Part shown: positions 26,357 through 33,900 of the stretch, piece after piece
How positions within the stretch are numbered: the first letter of the stretch is position 1
Layout: every line of letters begins with the position of its first letter
From: Actinosynnema sp042752395
GTDB taxonomy: Bacteria > Actinomycetota > Actinomycetes > Mycobacteriales > Pseudonocardiaceae
Length of the DNA: 64,000 bases
Reading direction: 5' to 3'
Assembly: GCF_042752395.1 (NCBI RefSeq)
Contig: NZ_JBHYXZ010000020.1
Location: 1-64,000 of the forward strand
Notes under the pieces: generated by a model
What the model was told of the DNA's origin: nothing
Database searches by the model: none
The model's input: the letters and a program-made list of their open reading frames with translations, nothing else
Position numbers and translations under genes: made by a program

Positions 26357-27189
26357 CCGGCGGCTCCCCGACCGGTTCCGTCGGCCTCGTCCTGGCCCGC
26401 CCCGCGCGGCTGCTGGGCGCGGAGCCGTTCTTCATGGAGTTCATCGCGGGCATCGAGGAGCGGTTGGCCGAGGGCGACCGGTCCGTGCTGCTGCACATCG
26501 TGGGCACCGAGGACGCCGAGATCGCCGCCTACCGCAGGTGGGCGGCGGGCGGGGTGGTCGACGCGGTGGTCGTCGTCAACCGCACCGTGGACGACCACCG
26601 GCCGGCGATGCTGCGCGAGATGGGGCTGCCCGCGCTGTACGTGGGGGAGCCGGACGAGCTGGCCGTGCCCGCGGTCCGCACCGACGACGCGGGCCCGGTG
26701 CGCGAGGCCCTGGCGTACCTGCTGGAGCTGGGGCACCGGCGGATCGCGCGGGTCAGCGGTCCGAACACGCTGCTGCACACCAGGGCGCGCACCGCCGCGC
26801 TGGTCGAGGGGTGCGCGGAGGCGGGCATCGAGCCCGTCGTGGTGGAGGGCGACTATTCGGAGGAGTCCGGCGCGAAGCTCACCACCGCGCTGCTCAACGC
26901 CCCCGAGCCGCCCACCGCGATCCTGTACGACAACGACGTCATGGCCGTCGCGGGCCTGAGCGTCGCCAAGGAACTCGGCGTCGCCGTGCCCGACCGGCTC
27001 AGCCTGGTCGCGTGGGACGACTCGTCGCTGTGCCGGCTCGCGTCACCCGCGCTGACCACGATGAGCGTCGACGTGCACCAGTTCGGCGTCACCGTCGCCG
27101 AGTCCGTGCTGGAGCTGATCGAGGGCGTGGAGGTCGCCGAGCGCTGGTCGCCCAAGCCCACGCTCATCGCGCGGGAGAGCACGCGGTAA
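26353..27189 (+). CDS. LacI-type sugar-binding domain protein lacking the DNA-binding domain
   Basis: 278 residues matching the periplasmic-binding-like sensor domain of LacI/GalR regulators. It starts TGSVGLVLARP and later has VLLHIVGTEDAEIAAYRRWA, LLELGHRRIARVSG, AILYDNDVMAVAGLSVAKEL and LSLVAWDDSSLCRLASPALT. A LacI protein has about 60 further residues at the N-terminus with the helix-turn-helix. Here the start ATG overlaps the mannosidase stop, and the bases upstream are mannosidase coding sequence, so the DNA-binding part is absent. It may sense a sugar and act through a partner, or have lost its function. It is in one operon with the mannosidase. Confidence 0.85.
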   Translation: MTGGSPTGSVGLVLARPARLLGAEPFFMEFIAGIEERLAEGDRSVLLHIVGTEDAEIAAYRRWAAGGVVDAVVVVNRTVDDHRPAMLREMGLPALYVGEPDELAVPAVRTDDAGPVREALAYLLELGHRRIARVSGPNTLLHTRARTAALVEGCAEAGIEPVVVEGDYSEESGAKLTTALLNAPEPPTAILYDNDVMAVAGLSVAKELGVAVPDRLSLVAWDDSSLCRLASPALTTMSVDVHQFGVTVAESVLELIEGVEVAERWSPKPTLIARESTR

Positions 27190-27211
27190 CGCACCCCGGT
27201 AAAGGACCACC

Positions 27212-28192
27212 ATGACCCACCTCGCCGCCGAGTCGCGGTACGACGCCATGCCCTACCGCCGCTCCGGGCGCAGCGGGCTGAAGCTGCCCGCCGTGTCGCT
27301 GGGGCTGTGGCACAACTTCGGCCACGACCGGAGCCTGGACGGTCAGGGGGCGATCCTGCGGCGCGCCTTCGACCTCGGCGTGACGCACTTCGACCTGGCC
27401 AACAACTACGGCCCGCCGCCCGGCGGCGCCGAGGAGAACTTCGGCAGGCTGTTCGCGCGGGACTTCCGGGCGCACCGGGACGAGATCCTGGTGTCCACCA
27501 AGGCGGGCTACCACATGTGGGACGGTCCGTACGGCGAGTGGGGCTCCCGCAAGCACCTGCTCGGCTCGCTGGACCGGTCGCTGGCCCGGCTCGGCCTGGA
27601 CCACGTCGACATCTTCTACCACCACCGGCCCGACCCGGACACGCCCGTCGAGGAGACGATGGCCGCGCTGGACCACGCGGTGCGGTCGGGCAGGGCGCTG
27701 TACGTCGGCATCTCCAACTACTCGGCCGAGCAGACCCGGGAAGCGGCCCGCGTGCTGCGGGAACTGGGCACGCCGCTGCTGATCCACCAGCCGTCGTACT
27801 CGATGTTCAACCGGTGGGTCGAGGACGGGCTGCTCGACGTGCTGGCCGAGGTGGGCGCGGGCTGCATCGCGTTCTCGCCGCTGGCGCAGGGGGTGCTGAC
27901 CGACCGCTACCTCGACGGGGTGCCGGAGGGGTCGCGGGCGGCGAGCGCGTCGCCGTTCCTGTCGTCGGCCAACCTGGACGAGGCGACGCTGGCGAAGGTG
28001 CGGGCGTTGAACGAGGTCGCCAAGCGGCGCGGGCAGACGTTGGCGCAGCTGGCGATCGCGTGGGTGCTGCGCAACGTGACGTCCGCGCTGATCGGCGCGT
28101 CGAGCGTGCGGCAGTTGGAGGACAACGTCGCCGCGACCGCGAACCTGGCGTTCGAGGCCGACGAGCTGGCCGAGATCGAACGGCACCTGTGA
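27212..28192 (+). CDS. Aldo/keto reductase (YghZ/Gpr-like)
   Basis: 326-residue NADPH-dependent reductase resembling L-glyceraldehyde-3-phosphate reductase. Motifs are YRRSGRSGLKLPAVSLGLWH, the catalytic Asp/Tyr region FDLANNYGPPPGGAEENFG, the Lys in STKAGYHMW, and HHRPDPDTPVEET. The C-terminal cofactor motif is IGASSVRQLEDN. The start ATG is preceded by AAAGGA. It lies 22 bp after the LacI-like gene in the same direction. It may reduce a sugar-derived aldehyde or keto intermediate in the mannoside pathway; the exact substrate is not readable. Confidence 0.9.
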   Translation: MTHLAAESRYDAMPYRRSGRSGLKLPAVSLGLWHNFGHDRSLDGQGAILRRAFDLGVTHFDLANNYGPPPGGAEENFGRLFARDFRAHRDEILVSTKAGYHMWDGPYGEWGSRKHLLGSLDRSLARLGLDHVDIFYHHRPDPDTPVEETMAALDHAVRSGRALYVGISNYSAEQTREAARVLRELGTPLLIHQPSYSMFNRWVEDGLLDVLAEVGAGCIAFSPLAQGVLTDRYLDGVPEGSRAASASPFLSSANLDEATLAKVRALNEVAKRRGQTLAQLAIAWVLRNVTSALIGASSVRQLEDNVAATANLAFEADELAEIERHL

Positions 28193-28241
28193 CGTCCGCG
28201 TTACGTGGTGTGAACCGCTTCAGCGCTGGTGTCAACGCCTC

Positions 28242-28270
28242 TTGACGAAACTTTGCTTAACCGCTTAACT
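28242..28270 (+). promoter_or_regulatory. Leaderless promoter of ROK kinase-manA unit
   Basis: -35 TTGACG (28242-28247), a 17-bp spacer, -10 TTAACT (28265-28270). The ATG at 28277 starts 7 nt after the -10, so the mRNA is probably leaderless. The spacer with CTTTGCTTAACCGC resembles those at 9392 and 23822. Confidence 0.75.
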
Positions 28271-28276
28271 AAGTCC

Positions 28277-29233
28277 ATGGGGCAAGCACTCGAGCCGGTC
28301 GCGGTCGCCGTGGACATCGGCGGGACCAAGCTCGCCGCGGCGCTGGTCGAACCCGACGGCGCCGTCCTGGCCCGCCGCACCACGCCGACGCCGGCGGGTG
28401 ACGCGGAGACCGTCTGGCGCGGGCTGGCCGGCGTGCTCGGGGAACTGCTCGACCTCGCCGCCGGCCGGGCCGTGCTGGGCGCGGGCATCGCGTCGGCGGC
28501 CCCGATGGACCTGCGCACCGGCACCATCAGCCCGGTCAACATCCCCGGCTGGCGCGACTTCCCGATCACCGCGCGGGTCGGCGACCTGCTGCCCGGCCTG
28601 CCGGTCCGGCTCGGCGGCGACGCGCTGTGCATGGCGCTGGCCGAGTACCACCACGGCAACGGCCGGGGCAGCGAGTGCCTGCTCGGCATGGTCGTGTCGA
28701 CCGGCATCGGCGGCGGGTTCGTCTTCGCCGGCAAGCCGCACTTCGGCGCCACCGGCAACGCGGGCCACGTCGGGCACTTCGTGGTCGACCCGGCCGGGCC
28801 GCGGTGCGGGTGCGGGGCCGACGGCTGCTCCGAGGCCATCGCCAGCGGCCCGTCGATGGTGCGGTGGGCGTTGGAGCAGGGTTGGCAGCCACTCGGCGGC
28901 ACGGCCGACGGCGTCGCGCTCGCCGCCTCGGCGCGGGCCGGCGACCCGACCGCGCGGGCGGCGTTCCGGCGGTCCGGCGCGGCGGTCGCCCGGGTCATCA
29001 CGGTCGCGTCCGCGTTGTGCGAGATCGACCGCGTGGTCATCGGCGGTGGCGTGGCGCAGGCGTGGGACCTGCTCGAACCCGCCGTCACCGAGCCGCTCGC
29101 GGACTACGCGGGGCTCGACTTCATGCGCCGGGTCGAGGTGTGCCCGGCGACGCTGGGCGTGGACTCCGGCCTGATCGGCGCGGCGGCGCTACTCGCCGAC
29201 CGGCGGGCGCCGTCCGTGCCCGTGGGGATCTGA
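28277..29233 (+). CDS. ROK family sugar kinase (probable manno-/glucokinase)
   Basis: 318-residue kinase with the ATP motif VDIGGTKLAAALVE, the catalytic region LGGDALCMALAEYHHG, VSTGIGGGFVFAG, and the ROK zinc site GHVGHFVVDPAGPRCGCGADG. There is no N-terminal DNA-binding domain, so it is an enzyme, not a regulator. It lies 9 bp before manA and follows beta-mannosidase, so phosphorylation of mannose to mannose-6-phosphate is the likely job. ROK kinases often accept both glucose and mannose. The start at 28277 is set by the leaderless promoter. Confidence 0.88.
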   Translation: MGQALEPVAVAVDIGGTKLAAALVEPDGAVLARRTTPTPAGDAETVWRGLAGVLGELLDLAAGRAVLGAGIASAAPMDLRTGTISPVNIPGWRDFPITARVGDLLPGLPVRLGGDALCMALAEYHHGNGRGSECLLGMVVSTGIGGGFVFAGKPHFGATGNAGHVGHFVVDPAGPRCGCGADGCSEAIASGPSMVRWALEQGWQPLGGTADGVALAASARAGDPTARAAFRRSGAAVARVITVASALCEIDRVVIGGGVAQAWDLLEPAVTEPLADYAGLDFMRRVEVCPATLGVDSGLIGAAALLADRRAPSVPVGI

Positions 29234-29242
29234 GGGGGCGCG

Positions 29243-30340
29243 GTGCGCAAGCTGGACACCACCGTCCGCGAGTACCACTGGGGTTCGCGGACCGCGCTCG
29301 CCGAGCTGCGCGGCGAGCCGTCACCGAGTCCCCGGCCGCAGGCCGAGCTGTGGGTCGGGGCGCACCCCGACGACCCGTCCCGGCTGGCCGGCTGCGACGT
29401 GCCGCTGGACGCGTACCTCGCCGCCAACCCCGCCGGGCTGCTCGGGCCGGACAGCCTGGCCGCGTTCGGCCCGCGGCTGCCGTTCCTGCTCAAGGTGCTG
29501 GCCGTGGCCGCGCCGCTGTCGTTGCAGGTGCACCCGGACCGGGAGCAGGCCGCGGTCGGGTTCGCCGAGCACGGCTACCGCGACGACCGGGCCAAGCCGG
29601 AAATCCTGGTCGCGCTGACCGGGTTCGAGACGCTGTCCGGCTTCCGCCCGCCGGCCGAGACCGCGGCGCTGCTGGACGGGCTGGACGTGCCGGAACTGGC
29701 GCCCCTGCGCGCGGGGCTGGCGGCCGGCGACACGTGGGGCGCGCTGCGTTGGGCGTTGCACTGCGCCGACGCCGACCTGGTCGGCCGGGTGGCCCGTGCC
29801 GCGGCCCGCGTGCCCGCGCTCGCGCACGTCGCAAAGCTGGCCGAGGTGTACCCCGGGGACGCGGGCGTGGTGGCGGCGTTGCTGCTCAACACGGTGACGT
29901 TGCGGCCGGGGCAGGCGGTCTACGTCGGCGCGGGGGTCCTGCACGCGCACCTGCGGGGCACCGGCGTCGAGCTGATGGTGAACTCCGACAACGTCCTGCG
30001 CGCGGGCCTGACCACCAAACCGGTGGACGTGGCGGGGGTGCTGTCGCTGGTCGACCGCCGGTCCGGGCCGCCCGCCGTGCTCGACGGCGTGGTGGACGGT
30101 CCACTGAGGACGTACCCGACGCCGGACCCGGAGTTCCGGCTGCACGCGGTGCGGCCGGGGGCCGTGCTGGCCGGGGGAGGGCCGCAACTCCTGTTGTGCG
30201 CCAAGGGGAACGTCGTGGTGGCCCGGGACGGCGCGGAGGTCGCGTTGCGCGGCGGCGAGTCGGTGTTCCTGCCGCACGGCGCGAGCGCCGCGGTGGTGTC
30301 CGGTGACGGCGAGGCGTTCTGGGCCACCACGAACCTCTGA
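29243..30340 (+). CDS. manA: Mannose-6-phosphate isomerase, class I
   Basis: 365-residue zinc enzyme that converts mannose-6-phosphate to fructose-6-phosphate in the cytoplasm. Family landmarks: the N-terminal EYHWGSRTALAELRG, Zn-ligand regions QAELWVGAHP (Gln33, Glu35) and SLQVHPDREQA, and the C-terminal active-site stretch YVGAGVLHAHLRG with VELMVNSDNVLRAGLTTKPV. The GTG at 29243 is preceded by GAGGGGG. It is the last gene of the mannoside region, followed by a terminator. It channels the mannose released by the GH2 enzyme into glycolysis. Confidence 0.94.
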   Translation: MRKLDTTVREYHWGSRTALAELRGEPSPSPRPQAELWVGAHPDDPSRLAGCDVPLDAYLAANPAGLLGPDSLAAFGPRLPFLLKVLAVAAPLSLQVHPDREQAAVGFAEHGYRDDRAKPEILVALTGFETLSGFRPPAETAALLDGLDVPELAPLRAGLAAGDTWGALRWALHCADADLVGRVARAAARVPALAHVAKLAEVYPGDAGVVAALLLNTVTLRPGQAVYVGAGVLHAHLRGTGVELMVNSDNVLRAGLTTKPVDVAGVLSLVDRRSGPPAVLDGVVDGPLRTYPTPDPEFRLHAVRPGAVLAGGGPQLLLCAKGNVVVARDGAEVALRGGESVFLPHGASAAVVSGDGEAFWATTNL

Positions 30341-30344
30341 CGCC

Positions 30345-30384
30345 GGGCACGCGGGCGCGGCGCACCGGCCGCACCCGCGTGCCC
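30345..30384 (+). terminator. Bidirectional hairpin between manA and the LPMO gene
   Basis: 11-bp perfect stem (GGGCACGCGGG at 30345-30355; its complement at 30374-30384) with an inner GC-rich loop, in the 52-bp space between convergent stops. It is followed on the plus strand by TTTTAC. Confidence 0.75.
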
Positions 30385-30392
30385 CTGCGGTT

Positions 30393-31064
30393 TTACTGGA
30401 AGACCACGTCACTGCAGAGGTAGTACGCCTGGTCCATGTGGCTCGCCTGCCAGATCGTGAAGATCGTGTGGCGGCCGGTGCGGCTGCCCGCGTTCACCTG
30501 GGCCTGGTAGAGGCCGGTGGTGCCGTAGCGGCCGGTCGAGGTGACCAGCTCCAGGTCGCTCCAGCGCAGCGGGGTGGTGGTGGTGTCGACGCCCTGCCGG
30601 GTGATGTAGATCCGCAGGTAGTCCGCACCGTGCTTCGCCTGGTCGGTGATGGTGAGCGTGAACTGGCGCGGCTTGGTGGTGGTGTTCCACGCGCCGACCG
30701 TGTCGAGCGCCCGGTACCGGCCGCTCTCGGCCAGGCCGCCGCTGCAGAGCTGGCCGTTCGGCAGCGCGCCCTGGTGGTTGCCGCCGACCCCGTTGCGGTA
30801 CAGGCCGTTCCAGTTCCACATGGCGTTGGGGTCGGTCTTCCACGCCTGCGCGCACATCGGGTCGGTCTGACCCATGTTCGGGTTCAGGTGGTCGCTGCCC
30901 CAGCGCTGCCAGCAGCCGTAGTTGCGCGACGGCGGATCGGTGACCGAGCCGTGCGCGCTCGCCACGCCCGAGGTGCCGACCAGGGCGACCAGGCCGGCGG
31001 CGAGGACCGCCAAGACCGAGGTGAAGACGCCGAGTGCCGAACGGAGACCGCGTCTGAAGGTCAT
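30393..31064 (-). CDS. Secreted lytic polysaccharide monooxygenase, AA10
   Basis: 223-residue copper enzyme that oxidatively cleaves crystalline chitin or cellulose. A Sec signal of 37 residues ends GVASA, leaving His38 as the mature N-terminus (HGSVTDPPSRNYGCW). With His145 in DQAKHGADYLRIY it forms the histidine brace. Four Cys in the expected places (GCW, PMC, QLC, YLC) and the C-terminal WQASHMDQAYYLCSDV region fit a single-domain AA10 without a binding module. A perfect CebR-type box 40 bp before the start suggests control by cello-oligosaccharides, hence cellulose as a possible target. GGAGG precedes the ATG. Confidence 0.94.
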   Translation of the reverse strand: MTFRRGLRSALGVFTSVLAVLAAGLVALVGTSGVASAHGSVTDPPSRNYGCWQRWGSDHLNPNMGQTDPMCAQAWKTDPNAMWNWNGLYRNGVGGNHQGALPNGQLCSGGLAESGRYRALDTVGAWNTTTKPRQFTLTITDQAKHGADYLRIYITRQGVDTTTTPLRWSDLELVTSTGRYGTTGLYQAQVNAGSRTGRHTIFTIWQASHMDQAYYLCSDVVFQ

Positions 31065-31103
31065 GAGTTGTCCTCCACGTTGAGGATTTTCCGACTACGG
31101 GCT

Positions 31104-31117
31104 GGGAGCGCTCCCAG
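31104..31117. promoter_or_regulatory. CebR-type operator (perfect palindrome)
   Basis: TGGGAGCGCTCCCA, identical to the 14-bp CebR box of Streptomyces (a LacI-family repressor released by cellobiose/cellotriose). It lies 40-53 bp upstream of the LPMO start, downstream of a likely minus-strand -10 (TACGTT). The same box occurs at 43360-43373. Confidence 0.85.
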
Positions 31118-31164
31118 GCCCCAACGTAGCGAACCAACCACAGTCTGTGAACCCCCTCAAACCG

Positions 31165-31225
31165 CGTGAGTCGTACGTCCGGCTCTCGTGAGTCCTACGT
31201 TCACGACCCCTGAGTTCAACACTCG
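31165..31225. repeat. Intergenic tandem repeat (22-23 bp units)
   Basis: Two imperfect units starting CGTGAGTC(G/C)TACGT (31165-31186, 31187-31209) and a partial third (CTGAGTTCAACACTCG, 31210-31225), directly after the deaminase stop on the minus strand. The last unit shares the CCTGAG..TTC(A/G)ACAC core with the complement of the repeats at 5527-5614. Confidence 0.65.
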
Positions 31226-31227
31226 CG

Positions 31228-31635
31228 TCACCGGTAGTACCCCTCCACCGGCACGGTCGCCTCCTCGCGCAACGCCGGTCCCTCCTGCGGCACGGGTGGG
31301 AAGCCGCCGCCCGGCTTCAGCGCGTTCAGCTGCTCGGTCGACAACGCGAACACCACACGGCCCAGGCCGGACCGCTCGATCGCGCCCACGCACATCCCGC
31401 ACGGCTGGCAGCTGGTGAACATCGTCGTCCCCGCCGCGACCTCCGGCGTGAGCGACCGCGCCGCCCACCGCGCCAGCTTCAGCTCCGGGTGCGCGGTGAT
31501 GTCGTCGTCCGTCACGCTGGTGTTGCGCTCCTCCCGCAACACCGCGCCGTCCGGCCCGACCAACAACGACCCGAACGGCGGGTTGCCCGACGCACGCGCC
31601 TCCGCCGCCAGCTCGATCGCCCTGTGCAAGCTCAT
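31228..31635 (-). CDS. Nucleoside deaminase (CMP/dCMP deaminase family)
   Basis: 135-residue zinc hydrolase of the cytidine/guanine deaminase superfamily. The Zn site is formed by the HxE-type motif AHPELKLAR (His49, with Pro in place of the common Ala, and Glu51) and the CQPCGMC motif near residues 78-84. The SGNPPFGSLLVGPDG segment is typical of guanine/cytosine-type deaminases. Its start overlaps the stop of the upstream oxidoreductase (ATGA), so the two form an operon. The exact base it acts on cannot be told from sequence. Confidence 0.9.
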   Translation of the reverse strand: MSLHRAIELAAEARASGNPPFGSLLVGPDGAVLREERNTSVTDDDITAHPELKLARWAARSLTPEVAAGTTMFTSCQPCGMCVGAIERSGLGRVVFALSTEQLNALKPGGGFPPVPQEGPALREEATVPVEGYYR

Positions 31636-32468
31636 CCGAACTCCTTCCGCACGGTGGCCAGCGCCTGCCACGCCACCTCCGGGTGCAACGTCTCCTGGGG
31701 ATCGCCGACGAACGGGTCCAGCACCACCGCCCGCACCCCGGCCGAACGCAGGTCCGCCAGGTCGCCCACGACCTGCCCGACCGTCCCCTCGCCCAACCGC
31801 CGCTCCGGCCCGGTCACCTCCGACGACGTCATCCGCAGCAGGATCCGCGGCGCCAACGCGGGCGCCGGCCGGCCTTCCTCCGCCGCCAGGGCCGCCAACC
31901 GCCCCGCCCCCTCGCGGAACGCCGCCGGCGTGAGGCGCAGCCCGTGCCACGCGTCCCCGAGCCGCACGGCCCGCCGCAACGCCGCGTCCGAGTGCCCGCC
32001 GACCCAGATCGGGATCGACCCGGCCCGGTAGTCCGACTCGTCCCGCCACGCCGCCCGCACCACCCGCAACGCCTCGTCGGCCAGCCGGCCGCGGTCGGCG
32101 AAGCGGACGCCCAGCGCGTCGTACTCCTGCCGCGCCCACCCGACGCCGACCCCGAGCACGAACCGACCGCCGGACACCTCCGCCAGGTTCGCCGCCATCC
32201 GCGCCACCAGCAACGGGTGCCGGTACGGCAGCACCACCACGGTCGTGCCGAGCCGGATCCGCGACGTCACCCCGGCCAGCCACGCCAACGCGGTGAACGG
32301 CTCGTAGAACGGGGCCGGGTACTGCTGCGCCACGTCCGGCGTCACCACCACGTGGTCGGACACCATCAACAGGTCGAAGCCCAGGCCCTCGACCGTCTGC
32401 GCCCAGTCCCGCAGCACGTCCGGCGAGGTGCCCGGCCCGAAGTTCGGGACGTTCACACCGATCTGCAC
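31632..32468 (-). CDS. LLM class F420-dependent-type oxidoreductase
   Basis: 278-residue luciferase-like flavin/F420 oxidoreductase. It starts at a GTG (VQIGVNVPNFGP), which is the usual family start. Family sequence: LGFDLLMVSDHVVV, RIRLGTTVVVLPYRHPLLVA, SGGRFVLGVGVGWARQEYDA and IPIWVGGHSDAALRRAVRLG. Members of this TIGR03619-like group use reduced F420 in actinobacteria; the substrate is unknown. Its stop overlaps the deaminase start. It is divergent from an Lrp/AsnC regulator (93 bp between starts). Confidence 0.9.
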   Translation of the reverse strand: MQIGVNVPNFGPGTSPDVLRDWAQTVEGLGFDLLMVSDHVVVTPDVAQQYPAPFYEPFTALAWLAGVTSRIRLGTTVVVLPYRHPLLVARMAANLAEVSGGRFVLGVGVGWARQEYDALGVRFADRGRLADEALRVVRAAWRDESDYRAGSIPIWVGGHSDAALRRAVRLGDAWHGLRLTPAAFREGAGRLAALAAEEGRPAPALAPRILLRMTSSEVTGPERRLGEGTVGQVVGDLADLRSAGVRAVVLDPFVGDPQETLHPEVAWQALATVRKEFG

Positions 32469-32561
32469 CGCACCAAGGCTAGGCGTCGGCCACCGCCGCC
32501 TGAAGAGACGATCCACGGTCCGCACCGACCTTCGCCGTGGATTCCCCGGTAAAGTGCCCGG

Positions 32562-33008
32562 ATGACCGGGAACCTCGATCCGACCGACTGGGCCATCCTC
32601 GGCGAGCTGCAACGCGACGGCCGGATCGCGCTGAGCGAGCTGGGCCGCCGGGTCAACCTCAGCGCCTCGGCCACCACCGAACGCGTCCGCAGGCTGGAGT
32701 CCGCCGGCGTGATCACCGGCTACCGGGCCGAGGTGGACCTGGCCAAGGTCGGCTACGCGGTGCTGGCAGTCGTCCGCCTGAAGTACCCCGGCAACCGGCA
32801 CGAGCCGCTGCACGCGCTCATCGCCGAACGCCCCGAGATCCTCGAGTGCCTGCGCACCACGGGCGACGACTGCTACACGCTCAAGGTCGCCGCGACCTCC
32901 ATGCCGCACCTGGAACAGGTGGTCAACGACCTGACCGGGTTCGGCAGCACGACCACGAACATCGTCTACAGCCAGACCCTGCCGTACCGGGGCGTGTCGG
33001 CGACCTGA
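32562..33008 (+). CDS. Lrp/AsnC family transcriptional regulator
   Basis: 148-residue regulator. The helix-turn-helix (LDPTDWAILGELQRDGRIAL, then LGRRVNLSASATTERVRRLE) is followed by a RAM/AsnC ligand domain (YAVLAVVRLKYP, CLRTTGDDCYTLKVAATSMP). Such proteins respond to amino acids or related small molecules and often control the adjacent divergent gene, here the F420-type oxidoreductase-deaminase operon. The start ATG sits 6 nt after GGTAAAGTG-like sequence. Confidence 0.92.
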   Translation: MTGNLDPTDWAILGELQRDGRIALSELGRRVNLSASATTERVRRLESAGVITGYRAEVDLAKVGYAVLAVVRLKYPGNRHEPLHALIAERPEILECLRTTGDDCYTLKVAATSMPHLEQVVNDLTGFGSTTTNIVYSQTLPYRGVSAT

Positions 33009-33024
33009 CCCACCCCGGTCACGG

Positions 33025-33900
33025 CTACCGCCAGGCGACGGCCGGCGCGCACGTCGCCGGGTCGAGGTCGCGCGCGCCCGCGACGACCACCCCGTCGGGC
33101 CGCACCCAGCACTTCGTCGGGTCCCACTCGTTGCGCCACTCGCCGAGCAGCAGCCCCTGGGCGTCGTACGCGTGGACGACGCCCAGCCGGTCCCACCCGT
33201 CCGGCATCTCCCAGTCGGCCGGGTGCGCGATGCGGGCCACGAACGTGCCGTTGGCGATCCGGGCCTCCACCGACCGGCCGCCGTGCAGGTAGACGACCTT
33301 GGCGACCTCCCCGGTCACCCGGCCCACCGCCAGGTCGTACCCGGCCTCGCCCGCGTGCTCGGCCTTGCCGTGCGCGCCGCCGCTCGCGGAGGCGAACGCG
33401 TCGACCGCGAGCGGGCCGGGCAGCCACCCGGTGTCCCGGACCGTGCCCGAAGTGGCGTTGTACGGCATCACCGGCCCGTCGACGGTGCAGCCGACCTGCT
33501 CGTTCGCGGTGTAGAGCAGGGCGAACGCGCCGACCTCGTCGGTCACGTACTGGTACAGCACCGCCTTGCCCGGTCGCAGCGTGCTCTCCAGGCAGCCCCG
33601 CTCGATCTCGGCGACCCGTTCCGGGGACAACCCGGGGATGACGGGCCCGTCGCCCGCCGGCGGCGCGGACGACGTCGTGGTCGTCACGGTGGCGGCGGTG
33701 GCGGCGTCGTCTCCCGCCCCCTGCCACGGCGCGAGCGTCGCGACGAGCGCCACGACGGCCGCCGCGGCGACGCCGGCCGCGATCAGGGGCGCGAACCGGA
33801 CGGCCCGGCGTCCGCCGGAGACCTCCTGTTCCAGCCGTGCCCGGATGTGCGCCCGGCGGTGGGGCGGCACGTCCCGGGTCGGGGGGAGTACGTGGTTCAT
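33025..33900 (-). CDS. Membrane-anchored protein encoded with an ECF sigma factor
   Basis: 291 residues. A cytoplasmic N-terminus (HVLPPTRDVPPHRRAHIRAR, LEQEV) precedes one transmembrane segment (RFAPLIAAGVAAAAVVALVA, about 36-57). A Thr/Ser-rich linker and an extracellular domain of about 200 residues follow with three or four Cys (RGCLEST, VGCTVDG, TKCWV, ATCAP). Its ATG overlaps the sigma-factor stop. The arrangement suggests an anti-sigma or sigma-associated sensor, although I see no standard zinc anti-sigma HxxxCxxC motif, so that role is inference. Confidence 0.8.
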   Translation of the reverse strand: MNHVLPPTRDVPPHRRAHIRARLEQEVSGGRRAVRFAPLIAAGVAAAAVVALVATLAPWQGAGDDAATAATVTTTTSSAPPAGDGPVIPGLSPERVAEIERGCLESTLRPGKAVLYQYVTDEVGAFALLYTANEQVGCTVDGPVMPYNATSGTVRDTGWLPGPLAVDAFASASGGAHGKAEHAGEAGYDLAVGRVTGEVAKVVYLHGGRSVEARIANGTFVARIAHPADWEMPDGWDRLGVVHAYDAQGLLLGEWRNEWDPTKCWVRPDGVVVAGARDLDPATCAPAVAWR

